Source: Tetmemena sp. SeJ-2015 (taxonomy: Eukaryota > Ciliophora > Spirotrichea > Sporadotrichida > Oxytrichidae). Taken from it: DNA of 64,000 nucleotides. Below are positions 13,026-25,400 of the stretch, one piece after another. The stretch is taken from assembly GCA_027382625.1 (NCBI GenBank), contig JAJKFJ010021840.1:1-64000 (forward strand), read 5' to 3'. A program made the position numbers and the translations under genes. The notes under the pieces are model-generated. The model saw only the letters and a program-made list of their open reading frames with translations, ran no database searches and was not told the origin of the DNA. How positions within the stretch are numbered: the stretch's first letter is position 1; each line of letters begins with the position of its first letter.

Positions 13026-13262
13026 ATAGAGGAGGTTAACTCAGCCGGTTTGGTAAAAGTAACTCATCCAAGATAGCTGCATTAACCAGCTGCTCTCACA
13101 ATTGCCAAAGTGAGAGCAAAAGAAAGCAGAAGGTTGTCGGTGTAGCGTGAAATTGGATGACTGTTTCTCGTCAGAGGCGGGAGGCTAGTTGGATAGCAGG
13201 TTGAATTCCACTACCTGAGCAGGAGTCACTGAAGTCAAAACGTGGGGTTGACCTCTCTTGCT
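13026..13262 (+). mobile_element. tRNA-derived SINE-like element, copy B
   Basis: This GC-richer island starts with GTTAACTCAGCCGGTTTGGT, which looks like a tRNA D-arm/A box. Around 13,200 it contains GGTTGAATTCC, which resembles the tRNA B box. The spacing of well over 100 bp is too long for a tRNA, so it is a tRNA-like head on a longer element. It shares several blocks with copy A at 5,480-5,790 and lies between two F-box-like gene copies. Polymerase III origin is an inference. Confidence 0.5.
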
Positions 13263-13427
13263 AAACTTAAATTTTGTCTTTTTTGTAAAGATTGGTAGGG
13301 TATAAACAATGCCAATTTTATCTTTTAATAACTAAAGAAAAATAATGAAATATATCTCTAACCTTAACAAGATTAAGTTGTATTTAGAGACCTGCTTTTA
13401 AATTTATAAAGTATAATAAATTAAATT

Positions 13428-16330
13428 ATGACCGACAACAAGAAATAGAATAAATACACTAAATACTTAAGGCTTGAGATCTATCTGTTTCTCACTTTTG
13501 AAGATTTGATAAACATAGTGGGTTTCATTTCGAAAGAAGATCGAGAATTGATTCTGTGGTCGCGAAGACGCAAAAAGAAAAATAACCTTGAGATCACGGC
13601 AGTTCTTAATCACAGCCAATAAAAAAAGAGACATCCCTATTATGCTTCTCTAACTTACAATAATCCCATTAAAAACTCTCTCAAGAACTAAGTTTACAAC
13701 TCCATGAATTTGATTATCCAATATGCTCATGAGTAATCACTTCAGATCATAAAATTTGAAGTTAATTAAGTAATTTATAATTTACCACTGCTTAACCTTT
13801 TCATTTTAATAATTATAATTTTGTAATTGAAGATCGTAGAAAAGTTATTCAATCTGCATATGGCTTCTTTAGCGGATTAATAGAGAGAAGTTTCTGTTCA
13901 TTTAACTCTAGATCAGATAAAATATTTTGATCATGAAAGATTTTTGCAAATACTCTACAATAACAAGCACATTAAGGCCAAATTTATTTTAACATAAAAT
14001 ATTTAATTTTAAATTGTCCATTTACAAATTAAGATTTATTTTGACTTTTGGTTTTAATTGTTTTCAAAACTTTGAAGGTGACAGACGCAAGTTTTAAGAT
14101 CATTATTTATAATTATACCATTTTATTGAGCAAGTATTTGGTACTAAAAATCTCTAAATCTTATAATAGAAGCTGAGAAAGTCTTTTTAAAGTGCTCTGA
14201 ATTATATAATTGCGACATTTTTTCAAAAGATTAAAGTCCCTTATATACAAGATATCTATTCTAGTTTAGGATATTATAAATTTATCTTTATAATGATATC
14301 TTTATTAACTTAGTTCCAGTTTAAAAAAAAGCTAATCAACCCTATTAAACTCATCATTTCTTCCTCTAAATATAGAATGAGAAACTGAGAGTCTATCATT
14401 CTTCAGCAAATCAAAAGACCAAGATACAACTAACATGAACATATGAAATTATGTTATAAATTTCTTTAACGTTAATTCAAGTTGTGATATCTATAAGTGA
14501 ATTTAGTGCTATCATTATCTAAATGGCGCCGTTGAATCTTAAAAAATATTAAAGTCTGTTAAAGGAATTTGCAAAACATAGCCTTTTATATAAATAGTTT
14601 AATTATATATGCTCTTTTAAATCCCAAAATAAAAACTTCTTGAATGGAATGATTTTAAATAAATTCAATTCAATAGCCGGTCCCTTCAGTATCATAGATG
14701 AAATGCAAGGAAATCCATTTTAAGAGGGTATTTTTAGAAGATTGTGAGCAAAGGTTCTAGGAGTTGAAAGATGAAATTTTGTCAAGAGCTCATACTTATC
14801 CACTCTTTGTTGGCGAACAACCTCTTAACGTTTAAGATCAACCAATTAACATTTTTAAAAACTTGAAAATATCTACTTATTATATTCCAACTCTAACAAT
14901 TCTATAGGATTTAGCTCTCATTTTGCTCTAAGAGTCCTTCAACGACTTAAAAAAATTTAAATATAAAAAACTAAAATTGGAGGTGGATATCATAAATTTC
15001 TTATTATTTCAAGTTTTACTCTTCCTTATTTTGATTAGTTTAAATTATCAAATTATTTATTTTTATTTTATAATATAGCTTTTGTGTTTACTTGGTATTT
15101 TTTCATTTTCCTTTATTAAAATTATGGATTATTTTTATGCTTTTTGTCCTTATAATATTGTTTATCATGGCTGAAGAAATAAGGTGACATGGGAGATATC
15201 AAATTCCTTCAACTGCACAAAAATCAACCGAAGAAATCATGCTTTTCTGATAAAATCCTTCAATTCTAATATTTTGAGCCTCTATCTATATCTAAGGTTC
15301 TAAGTTTACTCAGAAATAACATAGGGTATTCAAGAAATAATTGAGAAGATGAATGATTAAAAAATAAATATCTATTGTTAAGATTGATTTGTATATTTGT
15401 TAAGAGAAAGCAAACAGCTAATGAACATCACACTCCTGCTCAGATTCAGAACTTTGGAACCGACATTCTATATCATGATATATGTGTCCTACTCTGACAG
15501 TACTGCGACTGGAGTTGAAGTATCTTCCATAGGCCTCATTGTCTGTGGTGGCTTCCTCAAAGACAATCTCTTCTCACTCACTCCGCATAGCCTTGAGGCT
15601 ATTATACATAGCTTATGGTTACACGACGAATCAGAGGTGGTTCATAGCCGACATCATTCAATTCAAAGACGGAAGCTTGACCTTAGATGGCTATGCAAAG
15701 AAACTCAAGAAATTATTTAAAAATACATGATAGATTATATTTGATAATAACAATTTTACCTAGAATTTTCTTCATGATTTATAAAAATACCTTAAAGTGG
15801 AATTTAAATGCAATGTCTTTAAGAATCTGCAAAATTCCTACTCACTTTGGAATGAATAGATATCCTGTTTTTTGAATTAAAACACTCAATGTCTAATAGT
15901 AGTCTAAGAAAATGACAGCAATGATGATGAAGATAAGTTGCTTGCTACTGCTAAATTTCTTGGAATGAATTTACCCTCGGACTTTAAAATAAGAATCGAG
16001 AAAATGCCACAACAGTTAGACTTAAGTAAAAAGAGCAAGTACAAATAAATTTAAATTGCATTTATTGAAATTTCTGGCAATGAAGTTTTGATTGTACCAA
16101 ACAAGTTTGTTCTCAAGTACTAAATGTTAGATAATGAGTTATCTTCTTGGAGCAACATTTCTCAAGGACTGCAATCTTTTACAAGGATATACAACTGAAG
16201 GAAAGAGAAAAACTAGAACTTATTTTGAAGAATTGTCTTTAGAGGTGAGAAACTATTTCCTGTAGACAATAATCTTAAATTTGATAAGTCGGATTAATTT
16301 CTAACTACTTATAAATTCATAAAAAGATTC
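13428..16330 (+). CDS. F-box/LRR-like family protein, copy 3
   Basis: The ATG at 13,428 reads MTDNKKQNKYTKYLRLEIYL, then FLTFEDLINIVGFISKEDRE, an F-box-like motif. Next come HMASLADQQREVSVHLTLDQ (13,860-13,920), LNLIIEAEKVFLK (14,150-14,190), EIHFKRVFLEDCEQRFQELK (14,710-14,770), a weak leucine-rich run (14,830-14,990) and the C-terminal block LLATAKFLGMNLPSDFKI (15,930-15,985) with NKFVLKYQMLDNELSSW. This is the best-preserved family copy, with all blocks on one strand and in order. Inserts between blocks include a GC-richer stretch at 15,397-15,730 that the other copies lack. Whether the protein binds SKP1 cannot be judged. Confidence 0.6.
15397..15730 (+). other. GC-richer open stretch inside copy 3
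   Basis: Two overlapping plausible frames exist. One reads ANEHHTPAQIQNFGTDILYH near the start, and another ends YGYTTNQRWFIADIIQFKDG then SLTLDGYAKKLKKLF. A frame change between them suggests an IES or an indel. Base composition differs from the AT-rich neighbourhood and the segment has no equivalent in copies 1 and 2. It may be part of copy 3, an inserted gene segment or a decayed element. No family was recognised. Confidence 0.35.
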
Positions 16331-17310
16331 AAAGATTTTTTAATTTTTTTTTTAGATAGTTATTTATGAAACTTAAAGAAAATTGAGTGAATTGATGAAA
16401 GTAGTCTAGTAATAATATATTGCTATAAAAAAGGTAACTTCGAAGGATAAATACTAATTAAGTAAATATAAATTAAAAAGGGAGAAGAATAGAAATTGGT
16501 AATAGATAACTTTCAATCTCAAAATTTAATGGAGGAGATGGTCTAAAAGGCTTTGAGTCGGAATAGAAAAAGTAATTTATCTTGGAGATAAAATTTCAAT
16601 CTTATAAGTGATGTGTGATGAAGTTTTTAAAAGAATTCCCTTCTAAAATGAAATGAAGAGCAAAAGAATTATTTTTATAAAAGGTATCAAAAATATTTAT
16701 TATTTCTCAATGACTTATTTCATGTTTTCACCTTGAATAATAATTAGTTTCATAGATTTAAAAATTCTTTGTTTAATTATTTAAATCCCTTCTAGAGTAT
16801 CAAACTATTCTTGCTATAATTAAGAATTGCAATGGTCCTGCTGTTCATTCATCATATCCTCAAATACTCTATATAATTGTTATCAGCCTAAATTGTAAAC
16901 TGAAGTTTAATTTTTTAATAGTACACAGAAGCTTTCCTCCTTGCTTTGGATTATTTGTACTAAATAAGTTTCAGCCAATATATACAAACACTAAAAAATA
17001 AAATTTTTATATTAAAAGATAAAGGTGAATATCTGAAATTTGAGATGACGATGCATTTAAAGACATAGAATAAATAGATTTGTGTATATTTTAGGAAAAG
17101 TTAGAAAATTTGATGGATATTTTATTAGATTTTTGTTCATATTAGATTAATAGTCAAAGTTAGTACTCTAGTGCGTTAATCAGAGCTTCCTCTTTCTTTT
17201 CAAATAAAAATCTCTTTTTAATAAAAGTTTGTTTACAAAGAATAAAGTATTTAATTTATATTATCCAGGAAATAAAATTGAATAATCCCTTTACTTATAT
17301 GAAACTATCT
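16331..17310. other. Intergenic AT-rich stretch
   Basis: Only a short lysine/serine-rich open run near 16,530-16,610 stands out. Nothing was assignable. Confidence 0.4.
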
Positions 17311-18650
17311 TGATCTATATTTTTTTAAGTTATCTTGTTGATTTGAGAATCATCCTCCTCAAGCATTCCAAAGCTAAGTCGCTAGTCTGGCCTCAATTTA
17401 TACTGGTGCTTAGAGAGGCTCCTCCTCGAATGATTGGACCTGATACTCTTGGTGGCGTTGCTCTGGCTGTCATTCCACTGATTGGTGCCCTTACTTTGCA
17501 GCACCTAGTTTTACCTTAGTCTGTCGAAGGTTGCGCGCTCCTGAGACTTCATAGTCATCGACCCTACCACCAAAGCAATTAATTTGAAGCTGATTATTAT
17601 AAATATTTTGGATTAGGTAAATAATTAAACTCTTTCTACTTACTAAGTGCCTGACTCTGCTCGATCTGGCTGCTGAGGGAGCTGATTTAGTTGTTCTTTA
17701 AAAACATGGTAGTGTTGCTAGTTACTTGATTCATCAACTGCCCCTCACCAAAACTATTTGAGCTGCTCAACTTCAACTGTGAGTTCTTGTTATTTTATGT
17801 CTACTGCTGGTTATTAAACGACTTCAAAGTTGGTCTGTTTATAAAAGAACATATGAATGAATGTGAAAAAATATATTATAATAATATTTTGAGTTTTGAG
17901 TGCTGTGGAGAAAGTGAGAAGACTCCAGACTTTCTTTTTAGGTGAGGATGTTATCTTGGTCCAGGCCGAACAGATTATGATTTTGAGAGTCATTCATCTA
18001 ATCAGTGGTCTAGTCTTAAAATTCCATCAGGTTTTAGCTATTTCGGTCATTCATTATTAAAAGAAAATTAAAAATTAATTTGTAAAGATATATAGATTAA
18101 TTTTAAAATGGATATTTTATATTTGAATGTTGATTAGCTTGAAGTTATTTCAGTAGGTGTCTATCGTCTGCAATCCGCCTGTTCTTAGTGGTCTTCACCT
18201 CATATTTGTAAAATACGATGAGGATTAGCGAAATCAATCCAATAAGTGAATAGGCAGCCACAAATGTTATAAAAACAGTGCACTTCATTTATCATACAAC
18301 TTAAATCAACATAAGAATAGTTATTATTACAGTTTGCGAATAAAATTCATTAGAGGAGTTGAATTAATCCACATTCAATAATTCTTGCTCTTGAAAAATA
18401 TATATCTCACTCAAGTAACTTTCCTACAAATTCGATTATAATTTTCCTCAGATAAAGGAAATTTGATTATAAAATAAATTGCTGAATAGCCATTGGGATC
18501 ATCACTGTCACATGAGCAGATTCCATTCATCTAAATTTATATATTTCCAATTTGTTATAATTAATCCTCTTCTATTTTCAAAATGCATTCCGAATAAAAA
18601 ATTTAATGCCTTAAATGTTGAAATTGGATGTTTGAAGTTCTTTTAAGCAA
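17311..18650 (-). CDS. Single-pass membrane protein with Ser/Gln-rich cytoplasmic tail
   Basis: Read on the minus strand with TAA/TAG as Gln. Around 18,535-18,500 it has GICSCDSDDPNGYSA, resembling the end of an EGF-like repeat. At 18,280-18,190 a hydrophobic segment (FVAAYSLIGLISLILIVFY) is followed by a basic stop-transfer stretch (KYEVKTTKNRR). At about 17,770-17,320 there is a long polar tail (SSNSFGEGQLMNQVTSNTTM, later SIRSNHSRRSLSKHQYKL, ending LEEDDSQINKITQ). A GT-AG intron at 18,286-18,333 splits the sequence just before the membrane segment; another at about 17,560-17,650 lies in the tail. The layout is that of a type I surface protein. The start codon and full ectodomain were not found. 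It is transcribed away from the surface-protein gene at 19.4 kb. Confidence 0.55.
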
Positions 18651-18904
18651 AAAGAAATGTTCAATATACAAATTTACTCAAAAGCTGAGATCACAAGATA
18701 ACCAAATCTTGCAATAGAAATTATAAAGCTCTATTTTCTCCCTCTCTCCCACTCTGTCTTTTTCTTACAAAGATAATGTACTTTTTTATTATAATAAAGG
18801 ATCTTATTATTAGAGAAAGAATATTTATGCACTTAATAGATTTATCTTCAGTATACCTCAATTAAAAATCTGAATTATACCCCAGTTATTTTTAACTTTA
18901 TTTA

Positions 18905-19340
18905 TGGGAATAATCGAAGCCAGATTGAATGAGCAGCAGATACAAATTCTCCTCCCACTTTATCTTGCTTTGCGCTTTGATTTTCTTCAAGCTCATAAAT
19001 ACTCAAGACCTAGCGCTTCCTTAATAACTTCCGCTATTCATATTTTTATAATGAAAAAATTTCCTTCGACCTCTGTTATTTTATTGATAAATACGGATAA
19101 AGAAGATTTTGAGCTCAATTTTCCAAGTCAATCCAGGAATTTCTAGTTATTCATAAGTTCTGATTTCAGTTAAAAGCAATCAATAATTTGTTGTGATTTT
19201 AATTCTACTTGTTTTAAGCAAGCTGAAAATACTTAGCAACAAAATAAATTTCTAGCATCTCAAGTTGACAGCAGCCAAGTCTCTAATGAGTAATAAGCAC
19301 TTATAATCCAAGAGCTGCTTAGGCTTCTGTCAAACCCATT
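18905..19340 (-). CDS. Possible upstream part of the minus-strand membrane gene
   Basis: One minus-strand frame stays free of TGA for about 140 codons while using many TAA/TAG codons (for example NQNLQITRNSWIDLENQ and YELEENQSAKQDKVGGEF). Position and strand fit an upstream part of the membrane gene, but no domain was recognised. In an AT-rich sequence with one stop codon, such a run can occur by chance. Confidence 0.25.
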
Positions 19341-19429
19341 TGTGTGTGTCAACCTAGTCAATACTAATCAATATTTATTTTTTCATCGTATTATAATAAT
19401 GAGAATGAAATACTAATCCTTACCAGGTG

Positions 19430-22400
19430 AATTTGATGACTGATGCAACGATTTGCACGAGCTCTCTCCCAAAATACTACTCCTTTTATGATAACTTCTA
19501 ACTTCGTCTCTCTTTTTATTTTAGTCCTACCAGTGGCGGCTCCAGGTGCTTTATGTAAATAATTCACATTAAATTATTTGCTACGACTCAGCGCAGTATG
19601 CGAAGCTGTACTATGACACTAGTATTGCCTCTGTAAGAAATTGGATGCCTCTCTTTGCTCTATAAAATGCGCTAACTTCGATTCAATATAGATATCAGTG
19701 GATTAATTCAACCAGGTACTCAGAGTCAATTCTATCTCATTTTAAATTATAATGATGCTTATAAAAAAGAATATTATTTTATCTCAGCGGCAGTGAGTGT
19801 GACCATTGAGTTTTACGCGCCTACTTTTAACATTATGGCTGTGATCGGCAATATTCTAATCACTCCAAGCTCAAGCACTGGTTGCACTTCCTCGCTGTTA
19901 TTAAGTGAGAAAAAATTAAATTCTTGTCAAAGTATTTGCTGTTCGTGGCGAGCACATCTTCTTTGTTCTCTGTAAAGACAGCAGATGCTTGCGGGGCTAC
20001 GCTGGTGGTATCCTCAACACAAAACATGAACTATTGTCAACCCAATGGCTACACCCCTGCTAAAGCATTGGCTATATTCTATTGGTCAGACAGCAAAACC
20101 AACACAGCCAGCTGCAGCTACACTATCACAGTTATAATAGCACATATGTATATATTTATGACAGTGACCGGAGGCACCTATTTCTCGCAGCAAACTATTG
20201 ATGCCACCAAAGGCATATTAGATTTGCTTCTTATAAAGCTTTAAAGGCTCTTTCACCTTCTGGTGGAATTACCCTGCGAGCACTATTGCTTTTAGTTTAT
20301 AAGATTTAATTGCGGTGGGCTCCTACACAGCAGTAATCAGTGGATAGGGCTCTAGCTCTGCAAATGCTGTACCCTACACCTTCAACTTATTAAATTAGAT
20401 GCTTCAATGTCTAAGTCTATAGTGGAAGTTGCACATTAACAACTGCAGTTATCGAACCAACCACCACCACTACTACCACCACAACCACTACCACGTCTAC
20501 CTCCACTACATCAACCACAACGACGACCACCACTACCACAACAACAACCACAACCACAACAACCAGCACAACAACAACCACCACTTCAACCACAACTTCA
20601 TCAACAACCACCAGCACAACCACATCAACGACGACAACTCCTGCTCCCACAACCTCCACATCCACAAGTAAGAAATAATGTGTAAATTTAATTTTTAATT
20701 GTTAGTCAAATTTTAAGTACAACCACGTCTTCCTCTACGACTCCCGCTCCCACTACATCCACAACCACCAGCACAACTACGTCCACAACTACCACAACCC
20801 CAGCACCCACAACTTCTACATCCACAAGTTAAAATATTACCCAAATTTTCAATATATTTCGTGAATAAAAGTACAACAACGACCACAACAACTACCACTC
20901 CAGCGCCAACTTCTTCCACGGATACAACCACATCTACTTCCACCACATCGACTAGCACTTCATCTACCTCCACCTCTACATCGACCAGCACAACCACTTC
21001 CACCACATCGACGAGCACAACCACATCAACAACAACTACCCCAGCGCCAACATCTACTACAGACACTTCAACATCTTCATCAACCACCACCACATCCACA
21101 ACCACAACTGCTACATCTTCTACTACTCCTGCTCCAGCCACTTCCACTGATACAACAACATCAACTTCATCCACAGTAACAACTCCTTCACCCACATCAT
21201 CTACTGACACCACCACTACAACGTCCACTACTGCTACTACTATCTCACCCACGTCCTCGACTGACACTACCTCCACAACAACTGCCACAACTCCAGCACC
21301 TACGTCCTCCACAGATACAACTACAACCATTACATCTACCACACCTTCTCCTACATCTTCAACTGACACGAGCTCCAGCAGTACGACAACAGATACAACC
21401 ACTTCCACAACTGCTACGACTCCAGCGCCAACTACCTCAACTGATACAACTAGCAGTACCTCTTCTTCTACAACTGATACATCTTCTTCAACCACCTCTA
21501 CTTCCACTCAATCAACAACACTAACTCCCACACCCACACCCTCTTCAACTTCAAGTACAACTGACACAGCCACGTCATCCTCTACAACTGCCACAACTAC
21601 CCCTACAACAACTGCAACAGCGACAACGGGAACCTCATCATCTACTCTAACTTCTTCATCAACAACTGCGACTACCTCATCAACGACTACAACATCTTCC
21701 TCTACAACTGCAACTACCTCGTCAACGACTACAACTACAACCACAAGCTCCACCACAACTCCTTCGACTTCTATAACTACTTCGGTAACCACGTCATCAA
21801 CAACTGCAGCCACGTCTACGACGCCTGCTCCCACCACAACATCTACTTCATCAACCTCGGCAACTACAGCATCCCCAACTACTTCTGCCACTGCATCAAC
21901 TTCCACACATACTTCTACTACAACAGTAACCACTTCTACCACAACTACAGCAGCTACGACTGCTGTGCCAATACCTATTGTCAACTCTGCTCCCTACTTC
22001 AGCCAGCCTATCCCTCAATCGGTTAATGTGACAGTAGCTCAGAGCTCGGTCTACCAATTGCCAAGTATGCAAGATGCCCAAGGAAATAGCATGACTCTGT
22101 CAGTAACAGATAGATTTGGAAACGAGGTCCTACCCACTTTTGTAAAGTTTGACCCATCTTCAAAGAAGATCAGCCTTTCTCCAATTTACTCGAACCAAGT
22201 GGGATATTACACCCTCAAGATCACTCTCATTATACTAATGCTACTTAATATACAATGGTTTATATTGCTCTCACAGATTCTGCTTCTAATTAAAGAACCT
22301 ACTAGCTGATGATCCAAGTGCTTCCCAGTCAAACGGCTACAGTACATATCCCATAAACTACAACGTCTCCTCCCAATGCTAGTTTGAGCAGTTCTGGATT

Positions 22401-25400
22401 ACTTGAGGAACCTTTTGAATATGATAATTCTACTTAAACATAAACTGGTAATGGCAGGTCCCCAACTGCTAAGATAACTAAGATTGACTAGTATGGAATG
22501 GTATCCATTCAATTCAGCGAGCCACTAGTCAAAGTTAAACTCCTGCCCAACTAAACTCATTTATCTTAGTCTTCTTTGTGTCTTTTGCTTTGAATAACTC
22601 AGATCAGTGAAGTGATTAATTCTAAAGTTCTCCAGTTGACTCTCAAAATGAATGCTGGTTAAGATGAAGATAAGCTCGGCTACACTTGGAAGGTAACTGA
22701 CTTTTCATCTTTCAAATTATTCCATTTAAAACTTAATTTGTAATCTTAGTCTATGCATATTCAACTCTACTTCGACAACCCGAGCTACATCTCTTTCACA
22801 GTAAGTATTTGTAAGTTTTAACTTTTCTTTTTAGCGCTACAATGATTTAAGAGTGAAGTTCTTGATTTCTGAGTTCTTCGTGAGCGCCAAGACTTAGTTG
22901 TCAATAAAACGCTATTCTGTCATCTCGCATTACATTCATTAAGAATTTAATCTCTCCTCTTTCTTATTTTATATTTGATTCCACGACAAGTTATTATGAA
23001 AATAAAATTCACATCATTGTTCATCATGAGATGAAACTATATATTTTTTTGCTTATACCGATGGTAAGACTCATGAATTTTATAAGTTTGTGATTGAAAG
23101 GATTCTCAGAATACTTGAGCAAGAACAAGAACTCCATTCAAGGGGCACTGATTACACTGACAGTTGTTAACTTCGCACTCTCAATCCTTTCGTAAGTTGC
23201 TGCCTCTTTCCACCTCGATAATAAACTTTCCTTGTGTAGATCCACTTCATTAACTTCTCTTTGGGGCATGATCAATGCCCAGCAAATCATTTTACATATT
23301 TTTTTCTCTCAAATGATAATTACCTTTTTTAATCATCCTGCACATGCCCTTGTTCCAATTAAACACGCCACCCAATGTCAAATTTCTATTCCCTACTTAT
23401 ATCTTAAGTATTTGTGGAAATTGAATAATAATTTCTATTCTTGGCGATGTTTGAGCTAGTGAAAATGAGTATCCTACCAGCCAGTAGCATAATAAACGCC
23501 CTCTTTAATTTTGGAGATGAAGATTAGGCGCTTGCTCATAACTTCGACGAATACGATATCTTTCAAATTATTCCACTACCTCTTACTGCATTTATAAAAA
23601 AGTAACTCTTAAGCTTAGTTGAATTGATTTCATTTTTAGATTGTATCTTAACTCTTTCACGCTATAGCTCAGCTTACTTCATCTAGAATCAGGGCTCAAT
23701 TTTTGTTACAGGGTTAATTCTCGCTTGCATATATGCTGCTCTTGCGTTAATTTACTTGCTAGCCAAAGCCTACACACTTATCTTCAGAAATAATAAGGAT
23801 TTCATTTTATAGTGGTGAGTAAAATATTATCTTTAGAAAGCAGGTAACTTTCTTGAATGGCTATCCCAGAATAAAAAGGGCTTTGCTTTTTGTGCAAGGC
23901 ATCTTGTGCTTCAACTTTTTGCTGCGCTTCACCCTTGAGTCCTACATCGAGATAGTTATAGATTTGTTCATCAACGTGAAGATTGTAAGTTCACTCTTAT
24001 TACTTTCTTAACTTGGATGTTTAGGGCTTAGAAGAGAATGCCAGTCAGTCTTTCTCGAGAGTGCTCTCCTACTTCTCCCTAGTTTTCGCACTTGCTTTTC
24101 CAGTTGTGATTTCGCTTCTCTTTATTTAGAGAAAGAATGATATCGGAACTACTTAATTTAAAATCCAAGTAAGAATATTAATCTTAAGTTTAGGTTTAAT
24201 TTGACAGAAGGTATGAATCTCTTTATGAAGTACTGGATATTTCTCGAACCAGCAACTCTATCTCCTACAATCAAAATATAAGAAAGAAATGAATTAGATG
24301 TTTTGAAAATATATTTGTGAATGCAATTTTCTTGGGTCGAAGAATTCTACTGGCTCTATAATATTTATCTTAAACTTACTTTGATCTTTGTTTTTATAAC
24401 TGCAGTGTTCATTCTAGCAGTACCAGTCTTTTAAATTCAGCTACACGTCTTCTGCACTTTCTTCATCTTTCTCTACACTCTTAAGAAGAATAATTTAACC
24501 TAATTTTAAGCTTATATTTATTGTAGAATCCTTTCAGGACTATCGCAGCCTATAGGCTTGAGCTTTTCAATGAAGTTATAAAAAATAATCTTTTAAGATC
24601 TGAACCTATATTTATAAATAAGTGTGCATAATGTTGGTGAGTTACTCGACTCTTTGCTCAAAATAATAATCGTCGTTTTTTAATTTAAATTACTTGTAGA
24701 GCTCTGACTGATATCCACGATGAGGACCCTCAGACACTCTAAAACCAATTAAGTTATTTACTATCAAGTTTAAGATGCAACTTTTAAGTTTACGACATCG
24801 GTTGGTTCCCTATCACAGTAATCCTACTCAACACCCTCGTGAACCTCGTCTACATCACATTCCAAACTTTCAAAGCCATGCTTGTCATCTTGCGCTCTTT
24901 ATTTGACCAAGTAAGGTCTGTGCTAAGTGTTATCCGCACTTCCCCCAATTTCAAGCTGCTTAATCTCAATCTAACCACTGGCATAAGCCTTAGACTGAGT
25001 CTCAGTTCCACGGGTGGACTCAACAATTCCGCAAAAGCCAAAATTGGCATGCTGAGCTAGCAAGCTCTGAGAAGGGCAGAAACTACTTTTGAAGGCCAAG
25101 GGTTAGACTATCTGGGAGAAGATGGCGCAAATGAGAGCGCCAATAACCTCAAAGTCAAAGAAGAATTCATCACTAAGGCACAAGATAAAAGAAGTAAAGT
25201 TAGTAAACATTAAACTCATAGTTTAATTTAATCTGTGTAGGTAATTTTGGTTTACCTTAGGAGAAGATCTCAGAGATCAGCATAAGCGAAATTAGCGAGA
25301 GGAATCAACCACAGGACTTGACAATAAATAAGAAGAAGAAGCCAAATACAAAGTCCTTCGCTCTCCTTCAAAAGTTCACATCAGATACAATATCAATCTC

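Larger units (their letters stand above)
20450..21965 (+). repeat. Thr/Ser-rich mucin-like repeat tract
   Basis: About 500 codons, mostly Thr and Ser (ACN/TCN/AGC) with recurring TTPAPTSSTDTTT-like units. It is a plausible O-glycosylated stalk holding the ectodomain off the membrane. The opposite strand is open too and gives a Val-rich shadow frame. Two IES interrupt the tract. Confidence 0.9.

Noticed and set aside
17310..17519. Plus-strand frame with MIGPDTLGGVALAVIPLIGA
   Set aside because: The minus strand of the same bases continues the t Ser/Gln-rich tail of the membrane protein through an intron; the plus frame is a shadow.
20417..21984. Long Val-rich open frames on the minus strand
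   Set aside because: They are the shadow of the Thr-rich ACN repeats on the plus strand; no domain, and the plus frame continues into a cadherin-like domain.
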